A stretch of DNA of 64,000 nucleotides from Shinella granuli (lineage in GTDB: Bacteria; Pseudomonadota; Alphaproteobacteria; Rhizobiales; Rhizobiaceae). Within the stretch, counting starts at the first letter, position 1; every line of letters starts with the position of its first letter. Position numbers and translations under genes: made by a program. Below are positions 51,809-60,929 of the stretch, piece by piece. The notes under the pieces are model-generated. The model was not told the DNA's origin and searched no databases. It worked only from the letters and a program-made list of their open reading frames with translations. Where the stretch lies: positions 1 to 64,000 of the forward strand of contig NZ_SLVX01000003.1 of the NCBI RefSeq assembly GCF_004341885.1, written 5' to 3'.

Positions 51809-52462
51809 TTATTCCGAGGCCGGAACGACCCGCGCCGAGAAGACGATCTCTTCCGGGCTCACGGCGACATCGAGCTCCATGCCCGCCTCGTCGGCGAGCA
51901 GCACCGTGTAATAGGGCTGGATGGAATGGGCATCGACCGCCTCTTCCGGTGTGCCGGAGAGGATTTCGGTGAATTTCGGCGGCACGCGCAGCATGCGGCC
52001 CTTGGCGACGAGCTTGAAGGTCGCGTCGAATTCCGGATTGTCGAGCGTCACGTCGATCGAGCCGCCACGCGGAATGGCGCCGTAGGCGACGAGGAACAGG
52101 TTGAGCAGCAGCTTGACCCGGTTCTTCGCGACGATGGCGCGCGGCCCGGTCCAGGTGATCTCGGTCTTCTTCTCGGCGGCGGCGAAATCGCGCGCGGCCT
52201 TTTCCGCCTCGCCCGTATCGATCGACGCGCCGACCGAACCGGAGGCGCCGAAGGCGAGCCGTGCGAACTTCAGCCGCACGGAGGCATTGAGCGCGCTGGT
52301 GCGGATGAGGTCCATCGCATCGGCATCGGCGCCGCCCTCGTCGAGCAGTTCCAGCCCGTTGTTGATCGCGCCGACGGGCGAGATGACATCGTGGCAGACA
52401 CGGCTGCACAAAAGTGCTGCCAGGTCGGGACCGGTCAGCGTAAGGTTCGGATTTTTCGCCAT
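51809..52462 (-). CDS. chpT: Histidine phosphotransferase ChpT
   Basis: 217 residues. The dimerisation and phospho-acceptor helix reads ALLCSRVCHDVISPVGAINNGLELL, with His24. It has a degenerate histidine kinase-like C-terminal domain that does not bind ATP. ChpT relays phosphate from CckA to CtrA and CpdR. It starts after AGAAATT-rich DNA and a weak ribosome binding site. Confidence 0.93.
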   Translation of the reverse strand: MAKNPNLTLTGPDLAALLCSRVCHDVISPVGAINNGLELLDEGGADADAMDLIRTSALNASVRLKFARLAFGASGSVGASIDTGEAEKAARDFAAAEKKTEITWTGPRAIVAKNRVKLLLNLFLVAYGAIPRGGSIDVTLDNPEFDATFKLVAKGRMLRVPPKFTEILSGTPEEAVDAHSIQPYYTVLLADEAGMELDVAVSPEEIVFSARVVPASE

Positions 52463-52660
52463 AAATTTCTCCCAGATCCACGCATCACTTCACGCGGACG
52501 GCCTTAGCATGGGCACATTCGCGGGCATCCTGCGCGACGCATAGCACGCCGGAATTGCGCGAGGCGTGCCCGATTTGAAGACAGCCATAATGACACCACA
52601 TTTGGTAAACCGATTGTTAAGACGATCGGATCAAATTGCAGCATGGAACGGGGCCGATAC

Positions 52661-53260
52661 ATGAAGAAAGGCGAACGGGACATGGGTGTTTCAAATCTGG
52701 TCAGGATGGCGTGCGGGATCGTGACGGCATCGATCCTGGCGCTGCTCACGGTTCTGCCGGCGCAGGCCCAGCAGAACGGCCAATATTCCATGCAGGAAAT
52801 CGTCGATGCCGGCCACGGCTTCTTCGGCTCGACCTCGGGCGGCCTTGCCAAGGTGGTCGAGCGCGCCTTCGAGGCGCACGGCCTGCCGAACGGCTACATC
52901 CTCGGCCAGGAAGGCTCCGGCGCCTTCGTCGCGGGCCTGACCTATGGCGAGGGCACGCTCAACACCAAGAATGCCGGCCAGCATCCGGTGTTCTGGCAGG
53001 GCCCGTCGCTCGGCCTCGACTGGGGCGGCCAGGGCAGCCGCACGATGATGCTCGTCTACAATCTGCCCGACGTCAACTCGCTCTATGAACGCTACGGCGG
53101 CGTCTCCGGCTCGGCCTATGTGATCGCCGGCGTCGGCATGCAGGTCAATGTCAACCGAGACGTCGTGCTCGTGCCGATCCGCACCGGCGTCGGCGCCCGC
53201 CTCGGCATCAATGCCGGCTACCTGAAGCTGACCCGCGAACCGACCTGGAATCCCTTCTGA
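52661..53260 (+). CDS. DUF1134 envelope protein (EipA-like)
   Basis: 199 residues. Signal peptide from MKKGER to LPAQAQ (about 38 residues), then the DUF1134 domain: EIVDAGHGFFGSTSGGLAKVVERAFEAHG, GEGTLNTKNAG, VFWQGPSLGLDWGGQGSR and the C-terminal RTGVGARLGINAGYLKLT. In Brucella the homologue EipA is a periplasmic envelope-integrity protein in the CtrA regulon, and here it lies next to chpT. ATG 52661 has GGGG 7 bases upstream; 52682 and 52643 are alternatives. Confidence 0.82.
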   Translation: MKKGERDMGVSNLVRMACGIVTASILALLTVLPAQAQQNGQYSMQEIVDAGHGFFGSTSGGLAKVVERAFEAHGLPNGYILGQEGSGAFVAGLTYGEGTLNTKNAGQHPVFWQGPSLGLDWGGQGSRTMMLVYNLPDVNSLYERYGGVSGSAYVIAGVGMQVNVNRDVVLVPIRTGVGARLGINAGYLKLTREPTWNPF

Positions 53261-53397
53261 GAATGAAAGAGCGCCCTCGTCCGTCAGGTTAACCGAGAGT
53301 TGATTTCTGAAGGACAGCCCCTCCCGCAAGGTCGGACGAGCCGCTATAGTGGGCTCGTTCGAACCCGTTTTGGGCCAGTTTTGAAACGAGTGGACCC

Positions 53398-54546
53398 GTG
53401 ATCGAGTATGCCCTCCTCTTCGCGCTCGGCTTTCTCGCCGCCACGCTGACCGGCCTTCTCGTCGCGCCGGCCATCCAGAAACGCATCGTCAAGTTCACCG
53501 AAGACCGCATGCGCGCCACCATGCCGCTGAGCCCGCAGGAAGTGCGCGCGCAGAAGGACATGGCCCGCGCCGCCTATGCCGCGGAAAACGCCCGCCTGTC
53601 GGAAGGGGTGCGCCGCGAACGGGAAAAACACACGCTGGAAATGGTGCGCAACGAGAAGCTGCTGGCGCAGGCCGCGGCGATCGGCACGGAAAATGCCGAA
53701 CTGCACGCCCAGATTGCCGACATGAACATCGAGGCCGGCGACATGCGCTCGGCGCTGCGGCGCGAGGAAATGAAGACCGAACAGCTGAAATCGGCGCTCG
53801 CGGCGGCCGACCGCGAAATCCGCGGCAAGGTTGCCGATATCGAGACGCTGCACAGCCGCATCAACCATCTCGAAGCCGATCTCGACACGATGAAGATCGA
53901 TCTCGCCACCCGCGACACGACGATGGAGAACCTGAAAAGCCGCATCGGCAATCTCAAGGACGAGCGGGACACGCTGCGCGAGGATATCAAGACGGCGCGC
54001 CAGAGCGCCAAGGCGCTGGAAGTGCGCCTGTCGCGCGAGGAAGGCCGCGTGCGCCAGCTCGAGGCGCGGCTGACGCGCGAGCTTGCCGGCAGCGCCGACA
54101 AGGACAATGCGATCGAACGGCGCATCGCGGAAATCAGCCGCCTGCGCGACAAGGTGAAGACGTTGACAGCGGAAAACAAGGAAGCGGTGAAGGCCGTGCG
54201 TTCCACCGGGCTTGCCCGCACCATCGCCACGAGCCGGCTCTCCCCCCGCCGCACCGACAAGGTGGCCCCGCCGCCGATCGACATTGCCGCGCTGGAAGAG
54301 GACGTGCGCAACCAGGGCACGGCCCTTTCCGAACGGCTGATGGCCGCGAAGACCGGCGAGAACGACGCGGCGCTGCGCGAGGAAATGGCCGATCTCGCCA
54401 GCAAGATGATCGTGCTGACCGCCACGCGCGAAGGCGCCGGTTCGCCGGTGCATGACCTCATCGCCACGATCGATCCCGCTCTCGACGGCGACGATCGCAG
54501 CCTCGCCTGGCGCGTGCGCGAACGGATCGGCGGCGACGAGACCTGA
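53398..54546 (+). CDS. Membrane-anchored coiled-coil protein
   Basis: 382 residues. An N-terminal helix (EYALLFALGFLAATLTGLLVAPA, residues 3-25) anchors a long cytoplasmic coiled coil (about 60-270), followed by a shorter C-terminal helical region (290-382). It is conserved in Rhizobiales near the ctrA/rpoH region by memory, but has no known function. The start is a GTG at 53398. RmuC- or EzrA-like scaffolding is conceivable but not shown. Confidence 0.7.
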   Translation: MIEYALLFALGFLAATLTGLLVAPAIQKRIVKFTEDRMRATMPLSPQEVRAQKDMARAAYAAENARLSEGVRREREKHTLEMVRNEKLLAQAAAIGTENAELHAQIADMNIEAGDMRSALRREEMKTEQLKSALAAADREIRGKVADIETLHSRINHLEADLDTMKIDLATRDTTMENLKSRIGNLKDERDTLREDIKTARQSAKALEVRLSREEGRVRQLEARLTRELAGSADKDNAIERRIAEISRLRDKVKTLTAENKEAVKAVRSTGLARTIATSRLSPRRTDKVAPPPIDIAALEEDVRNQGTALSERLMAAKTGENDAALREEMADLASKMIVLTATREGAGSPVHDLIATIDPALDGDDRSLAWRVRERIGGDET

Positions 54547-54571
54547 CGTCGCCGCACCGGAGGAATGCGAC

Positions 54572-54955
54572 ATGAAGGCAGCGATCCTGGCCTTGCTCAT
54601 GAGCGTCACCAGCGCGACAGCCCCCTCGCCCCAGCAGGCTGCCAGCATCGACGGACGCTATTGCGGCCGGCTGTGGAGCAACGGCATGCTGGTCGAGGCG
54701 ATCACGGTGCTGAAGCTTGCCGGCGACGGCCGGCTGACCGGCAGCTACACGTTCATCGACGGCGATACCAGAACCCCGGGGACCCTGACCGAGGATCCGC
54801 CCGGCAAGGGCCTTGCCCGCACGCTCGACTGGCAGGACATGTATGGCAGCGGCAAGCTCTCCATCACCCTCCAGCCGGATTTCAGCAGCTTCACCGGCAC
54901 ATGGCAGGACCAGACCGGCGGGCCGAACGAACTGTGGGACGGCGTGCGCTGCTGA
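54572..54955 (+). CDS. Small secreted protein
   Basis: 127 residues. Signal peptide MKAAILALLMSVTSATA, then a mature domain with a Cys at each end (YCGRLW and GVRC) that could form a disulphide, and a beta-rich centre LAGDGRLTGSYTFIDGD. GGAGG lies 8 bases before the ATG. Family not recognised. Starts 26 bp after the coiled-coil gene. Confidence 0.7.
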   Translation: MKAAILALLMSVTSATAPSPQQAASIDGRYCGRLWSNGMLVEAITVLKLAGDGRLTGSYTFIDGDTRTPGTLTEDPPGKGLARTLDWQDMYGSGKLSITLQPDFSSFTGTWQDQTGGPNELWDGVRC

Positions 54956-54993
54956 GGGCCACCCAGCGCAACACGGTGACGGCCGAAAGCGCC

Positions 54994-55063
54994 TGGAGCA
55001 GTTCCAGCAGAATTGCGTTGAGCGTTTTCACGACTCGAAGAAAGCGGAAAGGCTTTAGGCGAC
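54994..55063. repeat. Dispersed palindromic repeat, copy B (RIME-like)
   Basis: It begins with TGGAGCAGTTCCAGCA and continues GAGCGTTTTCACGACTCGAA and AAGCGGAAAGGCTTTAGGCGAC. It is the short form of the copy at 9431-9540. It also ends inside the 3' end of a minus-strand gene and encodes its last Val-Ala and stop. Confidence 0.7.
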
Positions 55064-55885
55064 ACGCCCCATGGCGAGCGCGATCTGGTAGAGCGCGATG
55101 CCGCTCGCTGTCGCGACGTTCAGGCTGTCGAGCCCCGGCCGCTGCGGAATGCGCGCGGTGTGGAAGGACGAGAGAATGCTTTCGGGCAACCCCTCGCCCT
55201 CCGTGCCGAGCACGAGCGCGATGCGCCGCGCGGCCGGGATCTCCGCCACCGGCACCGCGCCACGCGGCGAAAGCCCCCATATCTCGAACCCCGCTTCCGC
55301 AAGACCGGCAAGCATGACCTCGGCGCCGGAACCGCGGGAAAACGGAACGCTCAGCACCGAGCCGACGGAGACGCGGATCGCCTTTCGATAAAGCGGATCG
55401 CAGGAGGTCTCGTCGAGGAACACCGCATCCGCGCCGAAGGCGGCGGCATTGCGGAAGATCGCGCCGACATTGTCGTGGTTGGAAAGGCCGCACCCGGCAA
55501 GCACGAGGCTCGTTTCCGGTAGCCGACCGAGAAGCGCGGCCCCCCGCTCCGGCGGGGGCTTGCGGCCGAGGGCCAGCACGCCGCGATGCATGTTGAAACC
55601 GGCGATCGCATCGAAGACCGCGGCCGAGGCGACATAGACCGGCACCGTCTCCGGGAAGGAAGCCAGCACATCGGCAATGCCCGCAAGGCGGTTTTCGAGC
55701 AGCAGGATGGCTTCGGCGGCAAACCCGTTCTTGCGGGTCGAAACCCCGCCGAGCATGCGCAGCACCACCGTGCCCTCGGCGATGAACAGCCCGTCGCGGC
55801 CCGTCAGGTCGCGCTCGCGGATCGAGACGAAGCTCGCGATGCGCGGATCGGCGGGATCGTCGATCGGGACGGGTTCCGCCGCCAT
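55055..55885 (-). CDS. TrmH/SpoU family RNA 2'-O-methyltransferase
   Basis: 276 residues. The SPOUT knot motifs are visible: motif 1 AGCGLSNHDNVGAIFRNAAAFGADAVFLDE, motif 2 RRIALVLGTEGEGLPESIL and motif 3 IPQRPGLDSLNVATASGIALYQ. An N-terminal substrate-binding domain precedes them. It methylates ribose in tRNA or rRNA using S-adenosylmethionine; the exact target is not clear. The stop codon lies in a dispersed repeat. Confidence 0.9.
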   Translation of the reverse strand: MAAEPVPIDDPADPRIASFVSIRERDLTGRDGLFIAEGTVVLRMLGGVSTRKNGFAAEAILLLENRLAGIADVLASFPETVPVYVASAAVFDAIAGFNMHRGVLALGRKPPPERGAALLGRLPETSLVLAGCGLSNHDNVGAIFRNAAAFGADAVFLDETSCDPLYRKAIRVSVGSVLSVPFSRGSGAEVMLAGLAEAGFEIWGLSPRGAVPVAEIPAARRIALVLGTEGEGLPESILSSFHTARIPQRPGLDSLNVATASGIALYQIALAMGRVA

Positions 55886-55891
55886 GCCGGA

Positions 55892-56284
55892 TCAGTTTCC
55901 CGCAATCGCGACCTCGGCGACGATGCGCCCGGCCGTAATGTCGAAGAGGAACGCCTTGCGCGCGCCATCGGCCATCACGCCGTAGAACAGGATCTGGCCG
56001 CCGGAACTGGAGACCGCCGAGACGGCAAAGCCATCGGGCAACGTCGCGGTCGCCGTGACCGGCGCATCGCTCGGCACGGCGAGGGTGCCGCCGGACGAGG
56101 CGACGGCTTCCGGCTTGCCATCGCGCGTGTTGATCTTATAGACAATGGCCGCAAGCACCGCCATGAACATCAGGAGCATGATGCCGCCCGAGACCAGTTG
56201 CAGGCGCATCATCTTGCGACGAACATTTTCCATGACAGGGTCGAGCGGCTTGTCTTCCTGATCGTCGTTTTCGATGTTGGACAT
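55892..56284 (-). CDS. Single-pass membrane protein, DUF6476-like
   Basis: 130 residues. A charged cytoplasmic N-terminus (EDKPLDPVMENVRRKMMRLQ), one helix at about 30-50 (LVSGGIMLLMFMAVLAAIVY), and a beta-rich periplasmic domain with GGQILFYGVMADGARKAFLFDITAGRIV. It lies 6 bp upstream of the methyltransferase gene and is divergent from the pseudouridine synthase. Function unknown. Confidence 0.65.
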   Translation of the reverse strand: MSNIENDDQEDKPLDPVMENVRRKMMRLQLVSGGIMLLMFMAVLAAIVYKINTRDGKPEAVASSGGTLAVPSDAPVTATATLPDGFAVSAVSSSGGQILFYGVMADGARKAFLFDITAGRIVAEVAIAGN

Positions 56285-56319
56285 GGCAGGCGCCCTTCCG
56301 GCAATGAGTATAGTGAACG

Positions 56320-57345
56320 ATGACCGACCCCTTTAAAGAAGCCGACGCCACAAGAAAAGTCCTGACGGTGCCGGAAGAGGCCGAAGGGCGCATCGACGCC
56401 TGGCTCGCCGCCACGCTTGCCGGCGATTTCTCGCGCAGCCGCATCAAGGCGCTGATCGAGGAAGGGGCCGTGCGCGTCAACGGCGCGGCCATCGGCGAGC
56501 CGAAGCGCAAGATCCACCCTGGCGACCATGTCGAGATCGCTCTGCCGGAGCCGCGCGACCCCGAACCGAAGGCCGAGGACATCCCGCTCGACGTGCTCTA
56601 CGAGGACGACGACCTGATCGTCATCTGCAAGCCGGCCGGCCTCGTCGTCCATCCCGGCGCCGGCAACTGGACCGGCACGCTGGTCAATGCGCTCATCCAC
56701 CATTGCGGGACGAGCCTTTCCGGCATCGGCGGCGTGCGGCGCCCGGGCATCGTGCACCGGCTCGACAAGGAGACGAGCGGCGTCATGGTCGCCGCCAAGA
56801 ACGACGCCGCGCACCGCCATCTCTCCGACCAGTTCGCCGACCACGGCCGCACCGGCCCGCTGGAACGCGCCTACCAGGCCGTCGTCTGGGGCCGCCCCCG
56901 CCAGCTCAGGGGCACGATCGACGCCCCGCTCGGCCGCAGCACAGACCGCACCAAGCGCGCGGTGAAGCGCGAGGACGCCGACGACGCCCGCGAGGCGATC
57001 ACCCACTACGAAGTGGTCGAGCGCTATGGTGAGACCGAGGAGGGCACCAGCCTTGCCTCCCTCGTCGAGTGTCACCTCGAAACCGGCCGCACGCACCAGA
57101 TCCGCGTGCACATGGCCCATATCGGCCATCCCCTGATCGGCGATCCGGAATATGGCGGCGCCTTCAAGACCAAGGCCAACCGCCTGCCGGACGAGGCGCG
57201 CGCCGTGGTGAACGGGTTCCACCGCCAGGCGCTGCATGCCTTCCTGCTGCAGTTCGAGCATCCCTCCACGGGCGAGACCCTGCATTTCGAGGCCCCGCCA
57301 CCGGCGGATTTGGAACGGCTGCTCGCGGCACTGCGCGCCGTCTAG
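56320..57345 (+). CDS. RluA/RluD family pseudouridine synthase
   Basis: 341 residues. An S4-type RNA-binding region (RIDAWLAATLAGDFSRSRIKALIEEGAVRVNG) is followed by the catalytic domain with GIVHRLDKETSGVMV (catalytic Asp) and ETGRTHQIRVHMAHIGHPLIGDPEYGG. It isomerises uridine in 23S rRNA, probably as RluD. Its start lies just after the divergent membrane-protein gene. The name RluD is likely but not certain. Confidence 0.9.
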   Translation: MTDPFKEADATRKVLTVPEEAEGRIDAWLAATLAGDFSRSRIKALIEEGAVRVNGAAIGEPKRKIHPGDHVEIALPEPRDPEPKAEDIPLDVLYEDDDLIVICKPAGLVVHPGAGNWTGTLVNALIHHCGTSLSGIGGVRRPGIVHRLDKETSGVMVAAKNDAAHRHLSDQFADHGRTGPLERAYQAVVWGRPRQLRGTIDAPLGRSTDRTKRAVKREDADDAREAITHYEVVERYGETEEGTSLASLVECHLETGRTHQIRVHMAHIGHPLIGDPEYGGAFKTKANRLPDEARAVVNGFHRQALHAFLLQFEHPSTGETLHFEAPPPADLERLLAALRAV

Positions 57346-57451
57346 AAAGACGCTACCCCTTGATTCTCAGGCGAAACACCCCACTTTGGGGATGTGTCGC
57401 AAAATCCGTTCCGCCCGTCCCGCCTTCACGCAGCCGTGAAGCTTGCGGAGC

Positions 57452-57480
57452 CTTGAAACATTGTTTCGCCACACCTATCT
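57452..57480 (+). promoter_or_regulatory. Sigma-32-type promoter upstream of rpoH
   Basis: CTTGAAA (57452-57458) and CCTATCT (57474-57480) with a 15-bp spacer fit the heat-shock promoter pattern (CTTGAAA, CCCATnT). It suggests that RpoH contributes to its own expression. The first codon is 124 bp downstream, leaving room for a 5' leader. Confidence 0.65.
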
Positions 57481-57603
57481 GTAGGATCAGTGGGGTCGCC
57501 ATGACCCACGGGGAGCATGGTTGCTGACGGGGATCCGGTTACCAGGATCAGGCTCCGTACCAAGGCTTGCCGGAATGGAAGCCGTCTCAGAAAGGGGTGC
57601 TGA

Positions 57604-58509
57604 ATGGCCCGCAATACGCTGCCGTCTATTACAGCCGGAGAAGGTGGTCTCAACCGCTATCTCGATGAAATCCGCAAATTTCCGATGCTTGAGCCGCAGC
57701 AGGAATACATGCTCGCCAAGCGTTACCAGGAGCACGGCGACCGCAACGCCGCCCATCAGCTCGTGACGAGCCACCTTCGTCTCGTGGCGAAGATCGCCAT
57801 GGGCTATCGCGGCTACGGCCTGCCGATCGGCGAAGTCGTCTCCGAGGGCAATGTCGGCCTCATGCAGGCCGTGAAGAAATTCGACCCGGAACGCGGCTTC
57901 CGCCTTGCCACCTATGCCATGTGGTGGATCAAGGCCTCGATCCAGGAATATATCCTGCGCTCGTGGTCGCTGGTAAAGATGGGCACGACCGCCAACCAGA
58001 AACGGCTGTTCTTCAACCTGCGCCGCATGAAGGGCAAGATCCAGGCGATCGACGACGGTGACCTGAAGCCCGACCAGGTGAAGGAAATCGCCACCAAGCT
58101 GAAGGTCTCGGAAGAGGAAGTCGTTTCGATGAACCGTCGCCTCACCGGCGACGCCTCGCTCAACGCGCCGATCAAGGCCGGCGAGGGCGAATCCGGCCAG
58201 TGGCAGGATTGGCTCGTCGACGACCACGACAGCCAGGAACAGACGCTGATCGAGCAGGACGAGCTGGACACCCGCCGGGCCATGCTGGCGCGCGCCATGG
58301 GCGTCCTCAACGAGCGCGAGCGCCGCATCTTCGAGGCCCGTCGCCTCGCGGAAGACCCGGTGACGCTGGAAGAGCTCTCCGCAGAGTTCGACATCAGCCG
58401 CGAGCGCGTCCGCCAGATCGAGGTCCGCGCCTTCGAGAAGGTGCAGGAAGCCGTGCAGAAATACGCGGCCGAACAGGCCCATGCGGTGCGCGTCATCGAA
58501 GACGCCTGA
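57604..58509 (+). CDS. rpoH: RNA polymerase heat-shock sigma factor RpoH
   Basis: 301 residues. Region 2 reads RLVAKIAMGYRGYGLPIGEVVSEGNVGLMQAVKKFDPERGFRLATYAMWWIKASIQEYILRSWSLVKMGT. The RpoH box is QKRLFFNLRRMKGKIQ, found only in sigma-32. Region 4 HTH is TLEELSAEFDISRERVRQIE. Rhizobia have more than one RpoH; this is the type with the long conserved neighbourhood (rpoH1). The ATG at 57604 has no strong ribosome binding site. Confidence 0.95.
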   Translation: MARNTLPSITAGEGGLNRYLDEIRKFPMLEPQQEYMLAKRYQEHGDRNAAHQLVTSHLRLVAKIAMGYRGYGLPIGEVVSEGNVGLMQAVKKFDPERGFRLATYAMWWIKASIQEYILRSWSLVKMGTTANQKRLFFNLRRMKGKIQAIDDGDLKPDQVKEIATKLKVSEEEVVSMNRRLTGDASLNAPIKAGEGESGQWQDWLVDDHDSQEQTLIEQDELDTRRAMLARAMGVLNERERRIFEARRLAEDPVTLEELSAEFDISRERVRQIEVRAFEKVQEAVQKYAAEQAHAVRVIEDA

Positions 58510-58614
58510 TAGCAGGCGACGGAGGCTGGCAGAACGGCCAGCTCCATCCACGCCGGATGGAGCTTCGGCTCAAGGCCGAAGACGACGTCGAGGGTTTGGA
58601 AAAGGTTTGTCGAT

Positions 58615-58650
58615 AAACAAAGGCCCGGCAGCGATGCCGGGCCTTTGTTT
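58615..58650. terminator. Bidirectional terminator between rpoH and the 58662 gene
   Basis: AAACAAAGGCCCGGCA and TGCCGGGCCTTTGTTT form a perfect 16-bp stem with a GCGA loop, with A and T runs on both sides. It serves both convergent genes. Confidence 0.85.
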
Positions 58651-58661
58651 TGCGGAGCTTT

Positions 58662-60860
58662 TTACTGGCCCGGCGTGCCGAGCGTTGCCCAGGCCTTCAT
58701 CACCGTGTCGAAGGCTTCCGCGCCGGCGGTGCCCTTGTCGAGGGTGATCAGCGCACGGCGGCCGTTGCGGTAGGTGATCGGGATGTCGATCCAACTGCGC
58801 GTGCGCAGGAGGTCGGTGTTCTTGGCGATCGCTTCCGGGAAGTCGTTGAGGGCGATCATGTGGAAGTCGTCGGTGATCTTTGCCGGCACGGCGATCAGCG
58901 CCTCCCCGCGATCCTGCTCGGTGCGCTTCATGGCGACGCGCTGCACGCTTTCGATGCCGCCGCCCTCGAAATTCTCCGGCAGCGAGAAGACGAGCTCCAC
59001 CAGATGGCTTGCCGGCAGCGAGCGGTCGCCGTTGCGGCGGAAGGTGATCAGCGCCGTCAGGCCCTTGGAGGGCACGTTGACCTGCGCACGCACCACCGGC
59101 TCGTCCTTGGCATCGCCGCCCGGCGATTCTTCCGCGCTCGACCAGGCCACCGTGCCTTCGATCGCCGTCGGTGCGGTCTGGCCGAGACGCTCCTCGTAGA
59201 GGAACATCTTCTGCGTCACCCCGATCGCCGGCTGCTCGCCGGTTGCGGCGGGCGTGCCGCCCTCGGTCGTCGTGGCCTCGCCCGTGCCGGCGGGGGTCCC
59301 CGCCGTGCCGTCCGGGGTCGCCTCGCCCGTCGTCGTGCCGGCAGCGCTGTCTTCCGTCGTGCCGCCAGCCGTTTCCGGCGTCTGGGCGGCGACCGACTTG
59401 CCCTCCTCCGGCGCCGTACCGTCGAGCGCGGCAGCCGGGCCTTCGTCCACTTCGGTGCCGTCCGTCAGGAGGCGCTGCGTGAACTTGCCGTTGCCGCTCG
59501 GGGTCGCTACCGCAACCTCGGTGTTCGCCGTCGTGCCGCCGGCAGCGTCCGGCGTCTGGGCGGTCTCGCCCGACGTGGTGCTCGCCGGCAGATTGCGGCC
59601 GCCTTCGGCGGTTTCGTTCGTCTGCCGGGTTTCGGCCGGCGTTTCGGTGGAGGGCGCGGTGAACGCGGCGATGCGTTCGTTGACCCAGCCGTTCACCGTC
59701 TCGCGGTTGAGCCAGTAGGCGGCGCCCGCGCCGCCGACGATGGCGACCAGAGCCACCACGGCCGCAAGCGCCGCGACATTGATGCGCGACTTGCGCGGCT
59801 CGGCGCGGAAGGAGCGTTGCGGCGCGCGGGCCGTTTCCACGACGGGCGTAGACGGCGTCGCATCGGCCAGTCCCGCTTCCGCCATGGCGGCCGCGCCGGC
59901 CGGCGCCGCGTCCGTCTTCGGGCTGTGACCGAGAAGTTCGTCGAGATCGCCCCAGTCGCGGGAGGAGGACGTCGCCTGCTCCGGCGTCACCGCCGGCTGC
60001 GCGGCCTTCTCCTCCGGCCAGTCCCAGGCGAGCGGCTCGGCGGCGGTCTCTTCCGGCTGGGCGCGGTTTTCCGCGATCACGTCGGCAGGGCTTGCCGCGT
60101 TCCAGTTCCACTGGGCTTCGGCCGAAGGCATGCGGGCATCGGCCACCGGCGCCTGCTCGTCATGCACCGGATAGGTCTGCGCCTGCGGCTCGACGGCCGC
60201 AACCGCCTCTTCCGTTGTAGCAACCGCCTCTTCCGCTTCGGCCTGAGGCTCGGCTTCCCGCGCCGGCTCCTGCCAGGAGGGAACGTATTCGTCGGCCGGC
60301 GCGGCCTCGACATGCCAGGAGGGCTTGTTATGTGCCTCGGCGACGGACGGCTGCTCGTCCTCCTGGACGGGCGCCTCGGCGACGGGGTCAGGATGCTCGG
60401 CGGCGACGTAGGCCGGCTCGGCCTCCTCCACCGGCGTTTCGGCGACCGGCAGCTCTTCCTCGGCCGGCCGGACCTCCTCGTAGGACTCTTCTACAGGCTC
60501 GGCGACCGGCTCCTCATGATGCGCCGGCTCGGCCTCCGGCTCAGCGGCCGCCGCCTCGGGCTCGGAAACGGCAGCAGGTTCCTCCGCCACCGGCTCCGGC
60601 TGCAACACCTCTTCGACGGGTTCCGGCGCGATATCCTCGGCGGGCAGCGCCTCGGCATGGTCGGTCTCGACGCTGTTGATCGCCGCCTCGAGCTTGTCGA
60701 GCTGGCGCTTCACAAGGTCATCGGAAGGGCGCGGGTTCATGGATTCGAGCTGCCGGCGGACGGCGCCGCGGGCCTTCTCGTAAACCTTCTGCCGCATCTC
60801 GGCATTGTTGTCCGAGAGGCCATCCACGGCCCTTCGAATGACTGCTACAAAATCCGCCAT
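58662..60860 (-). CDS. Large Ala/Glu/Pro-rich single-pass membrane protein
   Basis: 732 residues. The N-terminus (1-75) is a helical domain, MADFVAVIRRAVDGLSDNNAEMRQKVYEKARGAVRRQL. Residues 76-340 are a low-complexity Glu/Pro/Ala linker with VEEAEP/PVAE-type repeats. One helix lies near 360-385 (INVAALAAVVALVAIVGG). A Thr/Gly/Ala-rich periplasmic linker (about 455-545) leads to a folded C-terminal domain of about 180 residues. It is common in Rhizobiaceae next to purA, function unknown. The repeats may misalign in assembly. Confidence 0.75.
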   Translation of the reverse strand: MADFVAVIRRAVDGLSDNNAEMRQKVYEKARGAVRRQLESMNPRPSDDLVKRQLDKLEAAINSVETDHAEALPAEDIAPEPVEEVLQPEPVAEEPAAVSEPEAAAAEPEAEPAHHEEPVAEPVEESYEEVRPAEEELPVAETPVEEAEPAYVAAEHPDPVAEAPVQEDEQPSVAEAHNKPSWHVEAAPADEYVPSWQEPAREAEPQAEAEEAVATTEEAVAAVEPQAQTYPVHDEQAPVADARMPSAEAQWNWNAASPADVIAENRAQPEETAAEPLAWDWPEEKAAQPAVTPEQATSSSRDWGDLDELLGHSPKTDAAPAGAAAMAEAGLADATPSTPVVETARAPQRSFRAEPRKSRINVAALAAVVALVAIVGGAGAAYWLNRETVNGWVNERIAAFTAPSTETPAETRQTNETAEGGRNLPASTTSGETAQTPDAAGGTTANTEVAVATPSGNGKFTQRLLTDGTEVDEGPAAALDGTAPEEGKSVAAQTPETAGGTTEDSAAGTTTGEATPDGTAGTPAGTGEATTTEGGTPAATGEQPAIGVTQKMFLYEERLGQTAPTAIEGTVAWSSAEESPGGDAKDEPVVRAQVNVPSKGLTALITFRRNGDRSLPASHLVELVFSLPENFEGGGIESVQRVAMKRTEQDRGEALIAVPAKITDDFHMIALNDFPEAIAKNTDLLRTRSWIDIPITYRNGRRALITLDKGTAGAEAFDTVMKAWATLGTPGQ

Positions 60861-60929
60861 CAGAACTTTCCGTCGTGTCCGCTCGCTATCTCATTGGAAT
60901 ACGTCACGGAACTGGTGTTGAGCTTGAGA

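Noticed and set aside
58662-60860. Plus-strand 811-aa ORF opposite the large membrane protein
   Set aside because: Its composition (Arg/Gly/Leu repeats) follows from the antisense of the Glu/Pro/Ala-rich gene; no start signal or domain.
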